DNA of 64,000 nucleotides, from the NCBI RefSeq assembly GCF_021869535.1, contig NW_026262690.1:9721501-9785500 (forward strand). The letters run 5' to 3'. Position 1 is the first letter of the stretch, and each line of letters starts with the position of its first letter. The notes beneath the pieces were generated by a model that made no database searches, was not told the origin of the DNA, and was given only the letters and a program-made list of their open reading frames with translations. The position numbers were made by a program, and so were the translations under genes. The stretch is from Mytilus californianus (lineage: Eukaryota > Mollusca > Bivalvia > Mytilida > Mytilidae). This document shows positions 11,196-23,169 of the stretch, piece after piece.

Positions 11196-11742
11196 AAATC
11201 AATTTTCAATGGACATGTGGATGTTTTTCAATGATACATACAAATGTACCATTCAACAGTTTTCAACAGATAAAATGTGAAATATTTCACTGATATAAAC
11301 AGGTCACATTTGTTATCTCTGACCACAAAAATTGACGTTAAACCGTTACCTCATTCAGTTTGTCTTGGGTTCAGGCTAAGATTGTCGTTTTTAGTTTGTA
11401 AAAATAAAAATTAAATTAAAAAAAGTTTTCGTCTGTGTATTATTTAAGCTTACATAAAAGTCTATTTCGTCTATAACTAAAAACGCTGAAATGATAGCTA
11501 TCAAAGAAATTAAAAATGTAAACAAATGTCGGAAGAGAAACGAACAAAATTTGTACAGAGAAAATAAGATTCTGTATAAACTGAGACTACTATAACATAT
11601 ATGCAGTCTCAGGTTTTAATAGCATAAAATGTTAAATTATTTACAGAATTGATTATAGTTAAATCTTAACAATGCTGAATACAATAATTTAAATCACTAC
11701 CAAATAATGTGGGGTAATATCTATCTATCATGTTTATTTATT

Positions 11743-12766
11743 GGCACTGGCTACGGTTACATGGAAATGTAACAATAATATAAAAATTATTGTTACATTA
11801 GAGACTAATTGCCGGAATGCAGGGTTGGGTAAGGAACCGATTAATTACGAATGTAACAATAATATTTGGGTCTAGGGTTACATTGCGTTATTGTTACATT
11901 AAAGACTGCAATGTACGCTAGATTTGTTAAACTTAAACCTTCTATAGTTTTGTTGCTTAATTCTTCGATATGTACGAGATAATAATAGTAATAATCATAT
12001 TATTATTCAACAAATTTTTAAGTATTGATTGTTTTGATGTTGTTAAAGAAACTACTATAGTTTAGTACGATGGCACTATTGACGAATACTTAATGAACTG
12101 TTCAATAGAGCATTTACTGTCACCAATAAGAACGAAATTACGATCACAAAATATCTGGACTCTGAAAATGAAAACACTGTTTCCACCAGTTTCAAGCTGT
12201 CGGCTCATTTCAACATTAGTTGCTTTCACAATTGACTTATATTTAAACAACCTCACGTGCTTCCAACAAAAAATTGGGCGAACATATAAACATTGCAAGA
12301 GTAAAAAAAATATTTTTCACCTGAAGCATAGCAGACATTGAAAGTTTCTTTAACTCAGTTCAAAAAGGGAAAGTGCAGAATGGAATTGCAATACAGAGCG
12401 TGCACATTTGCCGTATCAATGGTTTGTGATGGCTGCTAAGAGTGGTTTCACCAAAAATGCGTAGGACTAAAACATGCTAAAAAAACAACATACTAGATTT
12501 GTAGAAACTGTCATTGTAAATAAAAATTTTAAATATTGTATGCATGCAATATTTAAATATCAAATAAAAGTTTACAAGTTTTATTCTAATACATATTACT
12601 AGGCCCATCGTACATTGCAGTGCGTTAATGTAACAATAACGCAATGTTATTGTTACATTCGTAATTAATCGGTTCCTTACCCAACCCTGGATTCCGGCAA
12701 TTAGTCTCCAATGTAACAATAATTTTTATATTATTGTTACATTTCCATGTAACCGTAGCCAGTGCC
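11743..12766. mobile_element. Non-autonomous Mutator-like DNA transposon (long TIRs, 9-bp target duplication)
   Basis: The element begins GGCACTGGCTACGGTTACAT and ends with the exact complement. The terminal inverted repeats are about 11743-11917 and 12607-12766; they are nearly identical apart from a ~20-bp insertion and a few substitutions on the left. TTATTTATT flanks both sides (11734-11742 and 12767-12775), a perfect 9-bp target duplication. Long TIRs with a 9-bp duplication fit Mutator-like elements; this is inference from structure. No transposase frame exists in the ~690-bp core, so the copy is non-autonomous. The TIRs carry repeated 'tgtaacaataa' motifs in both orientations, possibly transposase-binding sites. 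Confidence 0.75.
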
Positions 12767-12775
12767 TTATTTATT

Positions 12776-13284
12776 ACCGTCCCAGCTGCAGTGCTGACAG
12801 TGTATCGTATTCCCAGAGATAAAAAAAAAAAGAAGCTTTATTATGAGTCAACATAGTTTAAAAAATAAATACATAACATTTTAATCAACATTCAAGGCAG
12901 TACAAGGAAAAATGCGTAAATGAATAAAACATATATTTCATATATGCTGAGCATACTATGAAGCCGACAACAATTCAATATGGTGAATAGTAACCAGATT
13001 TCATAAGCATGATAAGCTATGTATAAAGCAAAAACAAATAAAAAAATATAAGCTACTAAGCACGATAAGAAAGCTGACTACAGAAAAAAAGAACATATGA
13101 CATAAAAGTAGGTCATTTGGCACGGTTTTTTTTCAGTCGACGCCTAAGGTGAAGCCATTCCTTGGAATATTACCTTAGGAAATTATCACTTTTAACCCCG
13201 GGTCAGGGGTGGGGCTGGGGCGTATAGTATTTCTATTGTATTGAAAGGGAGGGATCTTTTTTACAAAGTTCAAAAGGGCATATT
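12776..13284. other. Intergenic stretch
   Basis: Nothing codes here. A GC-richer patch at 13190-13250 ('gtcaggggtggggctggggc') has no recognised role. Confidence 0.35.
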
Positions 13285-13690
13285 TCAATTGATATTTTAT
13301 AGTGTGTCTTTTTATGTTGTAATGTTACACTACTGTTTCAGGTTAGGGTGAAGTTTGGCGCCTGTTAAAACGTTTAAACCCGCTGCATTTGTATGCACCT
13401 GTCCTAAGTCAGGAGCCTGTTATTCAGTGGTTGTCGTTTGTTGGTGTAGTTCATAAGTGTTTCTCGTTTCTCGTGTTTTATATAGATTAGACCGTTGGTT
13501 TTCCTGTTTGAATTGTTTTACACTAGTCATGTTGAGGCCCTTTATAGCTTGCTGTTCGGGTGAGCAAAGGCTCCGTGTTGAATGCTATGGGTACTTTGAC
13601 CTATAATTGTTTACTCTTTACCGTGACATTGTGACTTGGATGGAGAGTTGTTGTCTCATTGGCACTCATACCACATCTTCTTATTTATAT
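13285..13690 (+). repeat. Dispersed repeat family A, long copy
   Basis: It shares long blocks with 22620-22985 and 51525-51925: 'gtttaaacccgctgcatttg', 'cctgtcctaagtcagga', 'gccctttatagctt' and the end 'tctcattggcactcatacca'. Inverted partial copies lie at 3.2, 25.1, 48.6 and 51.3 kb. It is non-coding. Confidence 0.85.
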
Positions 13691-15709
13691 ATATATATAT
13701 TTCTGGACAAGAAAAGGAAAATTACCATCAAAAAAGGGAAGTCGTCGGGATAATCCATTTAATTATTAAATTTGGGTTGAAGATTACCATGAGAAGTTCT
13801 CATACCAAAGTAGTATAACAAAGGACATTGCTCCCTAGTAATAGACCTTTACAACAATAGTCTACACCTACAGTTGAGAACGACTACGACAGGTGAGATA
13901 TGAGGGGTCGTCTCAAAAATAAAATTAAAAAAAAAAATTATTGATCACATATTATTATTTTGATTGCCAATGAGACAACTATTCAACATGACATTTTTTG
14001 TGTACCGTACCTTTTTTGGTTTATTAAGTATTTGCTTATCAAATTTAACTTATTTGTGAATTGACAATGAAGAAAAGGAAGGAATGCAATGCTTCATTTT
14101 CTTTTAGACGCCGAGTTGGAAAATGAAAAAAAAAGAAAACAAACCTGTATTTTTGTAGTAGATGTTTAATTAATCAATGTTTATGTCTGTTGACTAGGGC
14201 GGTACATCTTTTTACAATGTCCGTTAATTTTGGCTTCAGATGACTCAATATACTCATTACTTTATTTAGTTTTAGTTTACCAATTTGATGTTCAACAGGA
14301 AATCGATATTCAGCGACAATGCAATTTAAATTGCGACTCTTTCTCTTTAAATCATCCGGCTTATTGTGATGTCGCTGGACCTGCTTCCCGGCAACAAAAT
14401 GCCGTAGCTTACCAGAGAGAGAGGAGGAAGCTGATTAATTGCCTCGCCCTACTGTTGTACGACCAAAACAAACTTACCGCAAAATACCGCCCATAAATGA
14501 ATCTCATTCGCGAGAATCACCTGGAGTACAATACGTTCATAATAAAATAGATACCAAGATTTTTAAAGGCCCTTGGTGTCTCTTCTGTTTCAGATTCAGA
14601 TTCAAATCGTAATTTATTTTATTTTTTTTTCGTTCTCTTGCTATTTTTATGACTTCCGCAGTAGGAAAAAAAAATCACACAATGCAACATATAAAACAGA
14701 CATCCAGAGGTAACGCATGGACTGCATTTTGAATAAAGACCCCCATCCCTAACCCCAAAAAAGGAAAGAAAAGGAAACAACGTTACTTTATTTTTTCTAA
14801 TAAAAAGGAAAGAAATATTAGAGCGAAGCATAATGTCAAAATATCAAATTGTAAACTAAAATTCTATTGTGACAAAATCTTACCAATTGCAATGACCAAC
14901 GTGTCAGGAAATGTTTCAGGTGCGTATAACATGCGGCGGGGTTTTACTAGTATAATTGGATCTAAAACCTTCCCTTTGTTATGGTCAATCAGTTCAGCAC
15001 TGTCCAAAAAGACACTGCATAGACAACAAGCTCTGTTGAGATAAATATACCATACGCATCACCGAAGAGACATTAATTGTCAAAATGCACATGTGACGCT
15101 GAAAAAATGGTGCCGTTAATGTTTCAAGTTCATTAAGGAAACACCTCAACTTTAGCATGGCATCTTGAAGCGGAGTAGTCCCTCGTTACTAAATTATCGA
15201 TGTTGCCTTTTCCTTTGACCTTTAAACCAATAGGCTTTTACCCCTCCTAAAATTTAATGTGTACAACAAGTAACCTGAAGATCGGTTGAGAAACACAAAA
15301 TCTAGCGGGCGGACGGACAGTCCATTTACAATGTTCCTTCCGCAAAATTTCCCAAATAGCATTACAAAAACGAAATAATCGTGATTGGCATGTGGAACAA
15401 TCTGCGTTGACAGACTCGCTTATCTAAATTCCCACATAATCATAAAATTTAAGAGGAAAAAAGGCAGATTACGATGTGACATGATTGCAGTAATTATTTA
15501 CTTGAACGTTAAAAAATTCAACGTAAAATGTCGTATAAATACATGTAATTAGAATGTAATACACAAGAGATCCTTATAATTCATATTTGTTTGAAATATG
15601 TTCTTTAGTGTTTAGTGTAAAATCGACAAATCGAAGGTGTAAACGCAATACAATTCATGAATGATTTTTAATTTTGAGACGACACCTTAATTTTACCTGT
15701 AAACTGATG
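13691..15709. other. Intergenic stretch without a supported gene
   Basis: An 88-codon open frame at 14230-14496 has unremarkable composition and no recognised motif, so it is not called. Elsewhere the sequence is AT-rich. Confidence 0.35.
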
Positions 15710-16014
15710 GGCCGAGTTCACTTGAAACTCTAAAGTCCACTATAATAGAGTTTCAAGAGTATCACGTGAACGCACTCGAGTTGCTATTCGGAACAACTCT
15801 AAGTAACTCTAGGGTAAGGCCCTGACTAAGCATAAAAAAAGGAAAAAATCTGATTAATTTGACGTCATTCGAGGGTTTCTCGAGTTTAACCCTGGCTTAA
15901 TTAGTGAGGGTTGGAACCGGGGTAAGAGGGGTTAACCCGAGAGGTTCGAGTAAACTCGGATTGTTGAAACCCGAGTTAGTAAAGTTAACTGTAGAGTTTC
16001 AAGTGAACTCGGCC
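15710..16014. mobile_element. 305-bp MITE with 23-bp perfect terminal inverted repeats
   Basis: The ends GGCCGAGTTCACTTGAAACT.. and ..AGTTTCAAGTGAACTCGGCC are perfect inverted repeats of 23 bp. The interior is rich in 'aactcgag' and 'ggttaaccc' type sub-repeats. I could not identify a convincing target-site duplication, so the superfamily is left open. Confidence 0.75.
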
Positions 16015-17555
16015 TAGGTGTCAATAGTCGGTGTCGAGAGTTGTTGAAAAGGTCTAATAGTAAAACATAATACACTAAGCTTAAGAATAGATTATAATGT
16101 GGACATTCTTCTGTTTTGATATATCATATCAATTTCTCTTCTCCAGATGCCGTGATGGCACACAAGCTTCTTCAGATGCCGTTATGGCACATATGCCGTT
16201 TTAAAGGTCATTTTGGTGTTTATTATGCACCATTGGTCACGCAAAAACTCTTCCGTTTACATATGATTGTCATTTCCGATTACAGACTTTGGCCACATTT
16301 CGAACAGCTCAACCAATCATCTCTTATACAATTCACCAAATTTCCTCACAGTGAAAGTATCTTTACTTAAAAAAATTAAAGAAAACTGAAAAGGAGAAAA
16401 CGGGGCGATTACTTGAAGTTTAGTTTAAAGAGTATTTATTATTGAAAATTATAACAACATGATTATAATACAATTTTACATAGTGGTCAAATATGGGATT
16501 CAAAAAGAAGTTTTCAAAAACTTTTATAAATTCGTCCTCCGGATAAAGTTTGAGTATGATTTACAGAACATGATATTAAACAAAAGTATTGGCCTTCATA
16601 TTTTCATCTATCAAATAAAATTCTTTACTTTCTTTAAAGATAATTTTGTCTTTACATATATTTCTATACCTGTGATATTACTAAACATCATGTAACAATA
16701 ATAAACAAAAACTTGCATGTTTGAATGAAAACTCATACAAATAATTTACATTATGTAATACATTTTCTAATAATAGATAAACATCTAGAAAAATTGCTTC
16801 CATCCGTGGAAGCTTAGAGAAAGCTTGTTCCCAGTATAACAATCAGTGAAATAAATATACTTTGGAACACTGAAGGAGTTTCGAAACTACCAATACAAAT
16901 GTCAATCCGCTGCTTTCTTGATGATTTTCAAATCGCTGACGTCACACCGGTGGCGGTAGAATATATGTGCTTATTTTTTTTACGTTAGTATTCTCGGACG
17001 GAAGAAATTTAACATTTACTGTTGGATTATCCAAGAAATTTTCCCGTTCTGTTCGGTGAATCACATTCTCGTGTCGTATTATGTACCCGTTCTACAAGAA
17101 TATATAATATGCTGTAAGACTTGTCAAAGCTTAACAAATTATGTTGCAAAATCAATACGTCACTTCGTGTCCGGTCGCCTAAAACAGAGGTCAATTTGTT
17201 AATCTGACAGCATGGTCATATAAATAAAATGTTTGACTAATTAGAAAACACACATAGTAAAAGGAAACTATTCTGAAAGGTAAGGTGTTAAAACGAGTTA
17301 ATGTAACACTATAATACAATACCACTTCAACACTTCATTCAATAACTCAATGCATTCCGCTGATTATGATTTTTTATAAGTTAATTTAGTTCATGTAATA
17401 TATAAAATATAAAATGGCCTTATCTTATTACATAGTTTTCACCTGTTCTTACAAATCAGTGGTTCTAAAATTATCTCGAAAGGGAGGAAATTACCCTTTG
17501 AATGAACTGATAACTTTCAATATTATTTCACGTTTCAGAAGAATAATATAAAGAT
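16015..17555. other. Intergenic stretch upstream of the first secreted-protein gene
   Basis: No coding region is supported. Open frames at 16116-16370 and 16459-16695 lack codon-usage or motif support. The promoter of the gene starting at 17556 should lie in its right part, but no element can be assigned with confidence. Confidence 0.35.
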
Positions 17556-17604
17556 ATGGTTATAACTGTTCAACTTATAGCTTTTCTTTATCTGACCTTT
17601 ACAT
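17556..17604 (+). CDS. Signal-peptide exon of the first secreted basic protein
   Basis: The ATG at 17556-17558 opens 16 codons of hydrophobic leader plus one base. The donor 'gtaagt' at 17605 leaves phase 1, matching the acceptor at 19041-19042 (the split codon reads Ser). Confidence 0.75.
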
Positions 17605-20493
17605 GTAAGTATTAGATACTCTGGTAGAATTCTGATTAGTTATAAAGTATTCCTCTATATTTTTATTATAATTCTGTTAACAACTAATAATAACACAAAC
17701 AAGGTCCGTTTCTTCTCGAACCACTGAATGCTTTCTTGTATATAATTTCTTCAAAAAAAAAAAAGTCATCACAAGTATGGCCCATTCCAGTATAATAAAT
17801 TACCCTGTTAGATGTTGGCTTGAATAATTGTCAGAATAAACTATTGACGGAACATCGTATTTAAGCTATCAAAATTATGAATAATTATAATATGTCAAGT
17901 GTGGACATTCATGTTATTGGAATTTAAACGATCGATCAATCTGTGAAACATCAAAACTAAAATGTTAATTTACTTATCTGAAACACAGACACTTTGGGCA
18001 TGGACTCCTATTTCTTTCGGTTTTTTTAATTATTTGACTCAGATTTATTCAATATATTTATATTTATTTGAACTAGTTTTACTTTTTAACAAGTACCCAT
18101 TCTTATACCAATGCGATAGTAAAATAACAACAGTTTATATGCACCCCCTTAAAAGGGCTATACCCCTACAATATGAAAATAACAATTATTAAAATGCCGT
18201 TCCCCTTCCGATTAAAAGAAAACAACCTTTCAACATTAAATAACAATAGTTTATTCAGAATAAAGCGAAATACCATACAATCTTGAACATTACATCCGAT
18301 GCCCCGTGCATAGGACGAGTGTCGCGCTCTCTGCATTTTATAACACCCTTGCAACATCTCTCTAATGAATCCGTTGAAATGGGCCTATTGGTCTGCAAAA
18401 TTTCTGTCCCTATCAATCAGATCTTCATTTCTATAGTGGCAGTTAAAATTTTCCACTCTTCATCTCCATCGACATACTTTGCACAATATACCTATTGTAT
18501 TAATTGTCAATTCAATCTTGGTGAATAATCATGAACTATTAGTCACTGGACCGTTATACAACATAAAAGTAACAGAAGTTTATATGTGCCTCCTTTTCCG
18601 AGTAAAGGGATATACCATACAATGTTATTATCTAAGTATTCCGAGTAAAGGGATATACCATACAATATTATTATCTAAGCATTCCGAGTAAAGGGATATA
18701 CCATACGATATTATTATCTAAGTATTCCGAGTAAAGGGATATACCATATACAATATTATTATCTAAATATTCCGAGTAAAGGGATATACCATACAATATT
18801 ATTATCTTAATATTCCGAGTAAAGGGATATACCATACAATATTATTATCTAAATATTCCGAGTAAAGGGATATACCATACAATATTATTATTATTATATT
18901 TAAATTAAGACAGTATTCATGACAAAAACATTTACTCCGTTTCATATTGTTCGAAAATGGTGATAAGATACTATACTAATTACGATTTGCGTCACTTACT
19001 TCAGTTTTAAAAGTTTCATATATTTTTTTTTTATTTTTGTAGCGGTAAATGGACATGGAAATAGTAATTACAACAATGGAAATCGTCCATCATTAATAAG
19101 ACCACAAGTTAGTCAGCGTCTACATACATCTCATGTCCAGGAAACTGCTAATGTCTACAACATTGATCGCATGGCAGAAAGAGTGAACATTCATGATAAT
19201 TTTGACTCTACAGTGCCCGCGGTAACATCAAGATTTGCTTCAGGATTTACATCACAACAAATAATACCAAATGTACTACCAGGTGGACTTTACGCAGGGT
19301 CATCTAATAATAATGATGCGAGACTTAGTTCGACATTAGGTGCATGGAATAGCTATGGACAACGTGTGAAGAGATTTGCCTTACCAAATGTTTCTGTGAT
19401 ACAGAAAAGCAATCAAATTGAAGCAGCTTTAGCAGAAAATCAGCATTTGAGAACAACTCTACACGGTCTTGATAATGGAATCCACAACGCCAATGTTGTG
19501 GGTTCACTTGTTAATAAACACAAATCTAAAATAGGAAAAGGACTTGCAAAGAACGAACGTCTAGCAAAAGTTCTAAATGATATACAAAATGGCGGAGATA
19601 CATTGGTTGTCCATGGAGAGGTATTAGATATACACAATCACCCGATAGGAAAGGCTTTATCTAAAAATGGAAGGCTCAGTAAACGTCTTGATGATATCCA
19701 CAACGATAACCATTCCTTACTTGTCCAAGGTTCAAAGAGAAAGACAATTAAAGAAATACGAAAATCCAACACTGCACTAAAAAATCTAATCGTAAAATCT
19801 AAAAAGCAAAGGAGGAAATCAAAAGCAATGACCAAAAAGCAGATAAAACAAGAAAATGCTAAGGTTAGGAAACAGATTTTTCATGCAAGACGACAGAAAA
19901 ACCAACAAACTCCAATCATAATAGATAACACAAATACAGTTAGTATCCAACAATCAAGTCGTCAGCAGCAAAATTATGTTCCATCTTCATTTGTTATTGA
20001 CCAAAGTCATCCGATTGGATTAACACTGGCAGACAATAGAAATCTACAAACTCAGTTACATATCCCCAATCCAAATATAAATGGTCCTGTTACTTTTGTA
20101 GATAAGTACTCTTCAAATATAGGAAAAGGTCTAGCAGAGAATGAACGATTAACAAAATTATTGAATGATATTCAATATGGCGGAGACACTTTAGTCGTTC
20201 ACGGCGAAGCTTTAGAAATGCGTAAGCATAAAATAGGAAAAGGATTAACCAAGAATGACCGATTAAATAAAATGCTTTATGACATTCAAAATGAGAAAGA
20301 TTCCATAGTAATTCAAGGTTCAAAGAGAAAGCTTATGAAAGAAATACGAAAGGCAAATGCATTATTAAGAAAGAGAATTGATAAGGCGAAGCAACAACAC
20401 AAGAACAAGAAGACTAAAACACTGAGAGAAATACGAAAAGACAATGCTTCCCTTAAAAGAACCATACAACGAAATCAACGAAAAAGGCTCTAA
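17556..20493 (+). CDS. Secreted basic repeat protein, first of a tandem pair (two exons, 499 aa)
   Basis: Exon 1 (17556-17604) encodes a start Met and hydrophobic signal peptide (MVITVQLIAFLYLTFT), ending in phase 1 at 'gtaagt'. Exon 2 (19043-20493) follows 'tttttgtag'. Residues ~18-123 are Asn/Ser-rich. RVKR at about 124-127 fits a proprotein-convertase (furin-type) site. Two halves related by a ~196-residue offset follow (about 141-301 and 339-497). Each has three units of the form IGKGLxxNxRLxKxLxDI with GGDTLVVHGE spacers, then a Lys/Arg-rich helix (KEIRKxNxxL repeats). The predicted product is a secreted, very basic, partly coiled-coil precursor. The enzyme-free, repetitive design would suit a structural or matrix protein such as shell, byssus or mucus, but this is inference. 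It shares exon design and the C-terminal module with the gene at 24985-28399. I recognise no named family. Confidence 0.8.
18598..18900 (+). repeat. 43-bp tandem array in the intron of the first secreted-protein gene
   Basis: Seven units of 'ccgagtaaagggatatacca' plus 'tacaatattattatctaagtatt' start at 18598, 18641, 18684, 18727, 18772, 18815 and 18858. The step is 43 bp, with one 45-bp unit. Confidence 0.9.
19043..20493 (+). CDS. Main exon of the first secreted basic protein
   Basis: One 1,451-bp exon carries the whole mature region and ends at TAA (20491-20493). Nucleotides near 19531 and 20119 encode the matching 'IGKGLAxNERL' blocks of the internal duplication. Confidence 0.85.
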
Positions 20494-22619
20494 ACAAAGC
20501 GTTAGAATATAGACACGTTCAGATTTGAACTTGCACATAATAGACTAAAGGAAAAGTCCCTATTGTACACACACACATACATTTTTATAATTAAACTTTA
20601 CACTATTAAAATCACAACATAAAAATGGAATGTTAGTGCCTTTTATTTGACCTTCTTGAGCTGTTAGAAGCACATGGACTCGGTTAGCAGATTGAAAAAT
20701 TTTAATCAAAGTTTTTAATTTTTTTTCCACATTTCCTGTCTATTGGTATTACTTTATCAACAGGATTTTTTGACAGAATATACGAAAAATATTGATAAAT
20801 ATTTTTGAATCTGCTAACCGAGTCCGTGTGGTTCCAAACCATCTACATACTGAATAAACATATTGTCCTTTGGTCTTTTTTGGAATGTTGTCTTATTGGC
20901 AATCATACCACATATCCTTATTTTTCACTGTCTGTATGTGAAAATTATGAGAATTTGTGTATTGTACATGTTGAATAAAAAGATCTATATCATTCCCTCG
21001 AGTCAAAAACTTCATTAGAAATATCATTAGGTTCTGTTTGGTGGCATACCACAGGGAATATTACGTTGTTATACATAAAAAGTATTATTTTGACAATTAT
21101 TCACCATAAGTCCGTAGACTCTGGTACAGTCTTGTTTAGGGAAGGAATATGACAAGTGTAGTCTCATATGATTTTGTTACATATTCAGGGTAATGTGAAA
21201 GTTTTTTGTTTCTAAAATCGGTTCCTAGAAATGGCCTTACTATTCCCATTAACAACGATAACATAACAAACAAAACAAACCGATATCGCCGTCTGTCTTT
21301 AAAATTTAAGCTGAACTAATCAAAATTTCAGTACCATATACATTTTTTCCTCCCAATATGGCCGGCAGCATTAAATATAAACATAGATAGCCATCTATCC
21401 GTTTAATGTGTAAATTACATGTATACGTCAATTCGACATACGTCAGTTAATCTGGTCTGACATATTTGTCAATAAAGACTTGACAGGTTAGGTGACAAAT
21501 GATAAAATACAATGGTCAATGGTATGCCTATACTGATGATACCAAACATACAATAGAAAAGGGATTCAGTCTACTAAACAGTAAGTTCTTATGTCTCATT
21601 CTTTTCAAAATTCCATGTGATTATTTGCTTCAACAAATAAAAGATTAAATCGCGATCATATGTTCTATGTAGTTTAAAATGGTATTGATATCGATACACC
21701 CATGACAAAAATATACAAAGCCAATATTATTTCCAGTGTAATGTAAAGAAATACAGTCCCTAACACCGAATTTGAAAATACGATTGAAATTACAGAAAAG
21801 TTTAAAAAATAATATGAACAGAATGGTGAATACGAAATACACAACCGTCAATATTATGATTGTGTCTTTCGAAAATAACATACACATACATCAACAATAA
21901 ATCACAACGAGTTCACTGATATTCAAAACATTCAACACAGCCATTCATTGTCTTTTTTTTAAACTGAACTATATATGAAACATGTTCAATTGCATTATTT
22001 TAATTTTCAATGATATAAACTAAATGTAGACCTAAGTTTAAACAAAGACCAAAAAAGTACAAGGGGTAGACATTATTCATTGGCCATCTGTTTTTTTTAA
22101 ATATATATGCTTCAGCGCTTCATCCAAAATGTAAAGGTCACTACCTTTCATTTCGTATAAATTTTCAAAAATACAGCATTAAACTCTTATATCTTATAGA
22201 TGAAATATATATCATTAACATTTTGAATAAAAACAAAAACAAAAATTGTGCAGTGAGATCAAAACGGTATCATTCTTCGTGACATCAAGTATATGTCATA
22301 TAACTAAAATTGGAACAATGAAGATATTAATTTGAAAGTAGATAGCTTGTAAAATATTTATCAAATTTCGTATCAATTTTTCATATTTACAAGTTTATCA
22401 GATTATTTATGACGTTTTACACAAAATTTGTTGGATGTGTACTGACTTGATTCTTTAGTCTGGGAGAACATGATTTAACATTAGTCGTAACTGACTTTTA
22501 ACTAACTTATAGTAACTGAGAATACTCTTAAATCGGTGCTTTGTGTCTATTGTTTTAATGTGAAATCTTTCTTGTGCTTCGTTCCGATCTATTGAGTTAA
22601 CACATATGCAGCTGATTTT
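20494..22619. other. Stretch between the paired genes, left part
   Basis: It holds a 160-bp inverted repeat (20671-20830) and a short family A end (20877-20930). No further exon is supported, and the 80-codon reverse frame at 21645-21887 is not convincing. Confidence 0.35.
20671..20830. repeat. Short inverted-repeat element
   Basis: The arms 'ggactcggttagcagatt' and 'aatctgctaaccgagtcc' extend to about 30 bp with two mismatches and enclose ~100 bp of T-rich sequence. The size and shape fit a small MITE, and no target duplication was identified. Confidence 0.65.
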
Positions 22620-22985
22620 TACAGTTTGTTTTTATGTTTTGCTGTCACACAACTGTCCCAGATTAGGGGGAGAGTTTAGCGCTAAAAAACATGTTTAACC
22701 CGCACATTCTTTATGTGACTGTCCAAAGCCAGGAACATGTAATTCAGTGCTTGTCGTAGGTTCATGTCTGTCATACTACTTTTCTTTAATTGAATTGTTA
22801 TAAATTAGGCCGTAAGTTTTCCAGTTATAATTTATTCACATTTTTCATGTCGGGGCATTTAATAGCTGAATAAGCAGTATGTTTTTTCTCATTGTTGACT
22901 GCTATACGGTAACTTATAATTGCCACCGCATTTGAGCTCTGGTGGATTGTTGTCTCATTGGCAATCATACCACATCTCTTATATT
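22620..22985 (+). repeat. Dispersed repeat family A, second long copy
   Basis: It matches 13285-13690 block by block ('tttaacccgcacattc', 'tgtccaaagccaggaac') and ends 'tctcattggcaatcataccac'. Confidence 0.8.
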
Positions 22986-23169
22986 TTCCTCAGTGACCAT
23001 GAAATTTTAATGTACATGAAAGACATATAACCAATTTATCATAATTATCCATATCATAAATATTTGAAAAGATTTTTTTTTTACTTTCTGTAAAAAATCG
23101 AGTCTCAAGTTTTCATTTTCTATACATGTGAATAAGAAATGTTCCTCATTATCTATTTTATCTTAACAT

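Noticed and set aside
14230-14496. 88-codon open frame
   Set aside because: No motif, no repeat structure and no flanking splice logic; cannot be distinguished from chance.
18598-18900. CRISPR-like array
   Set aside because: Units abut directly without variable spacers, and the genome is eukaryotic; it is a plain tandem repeat.
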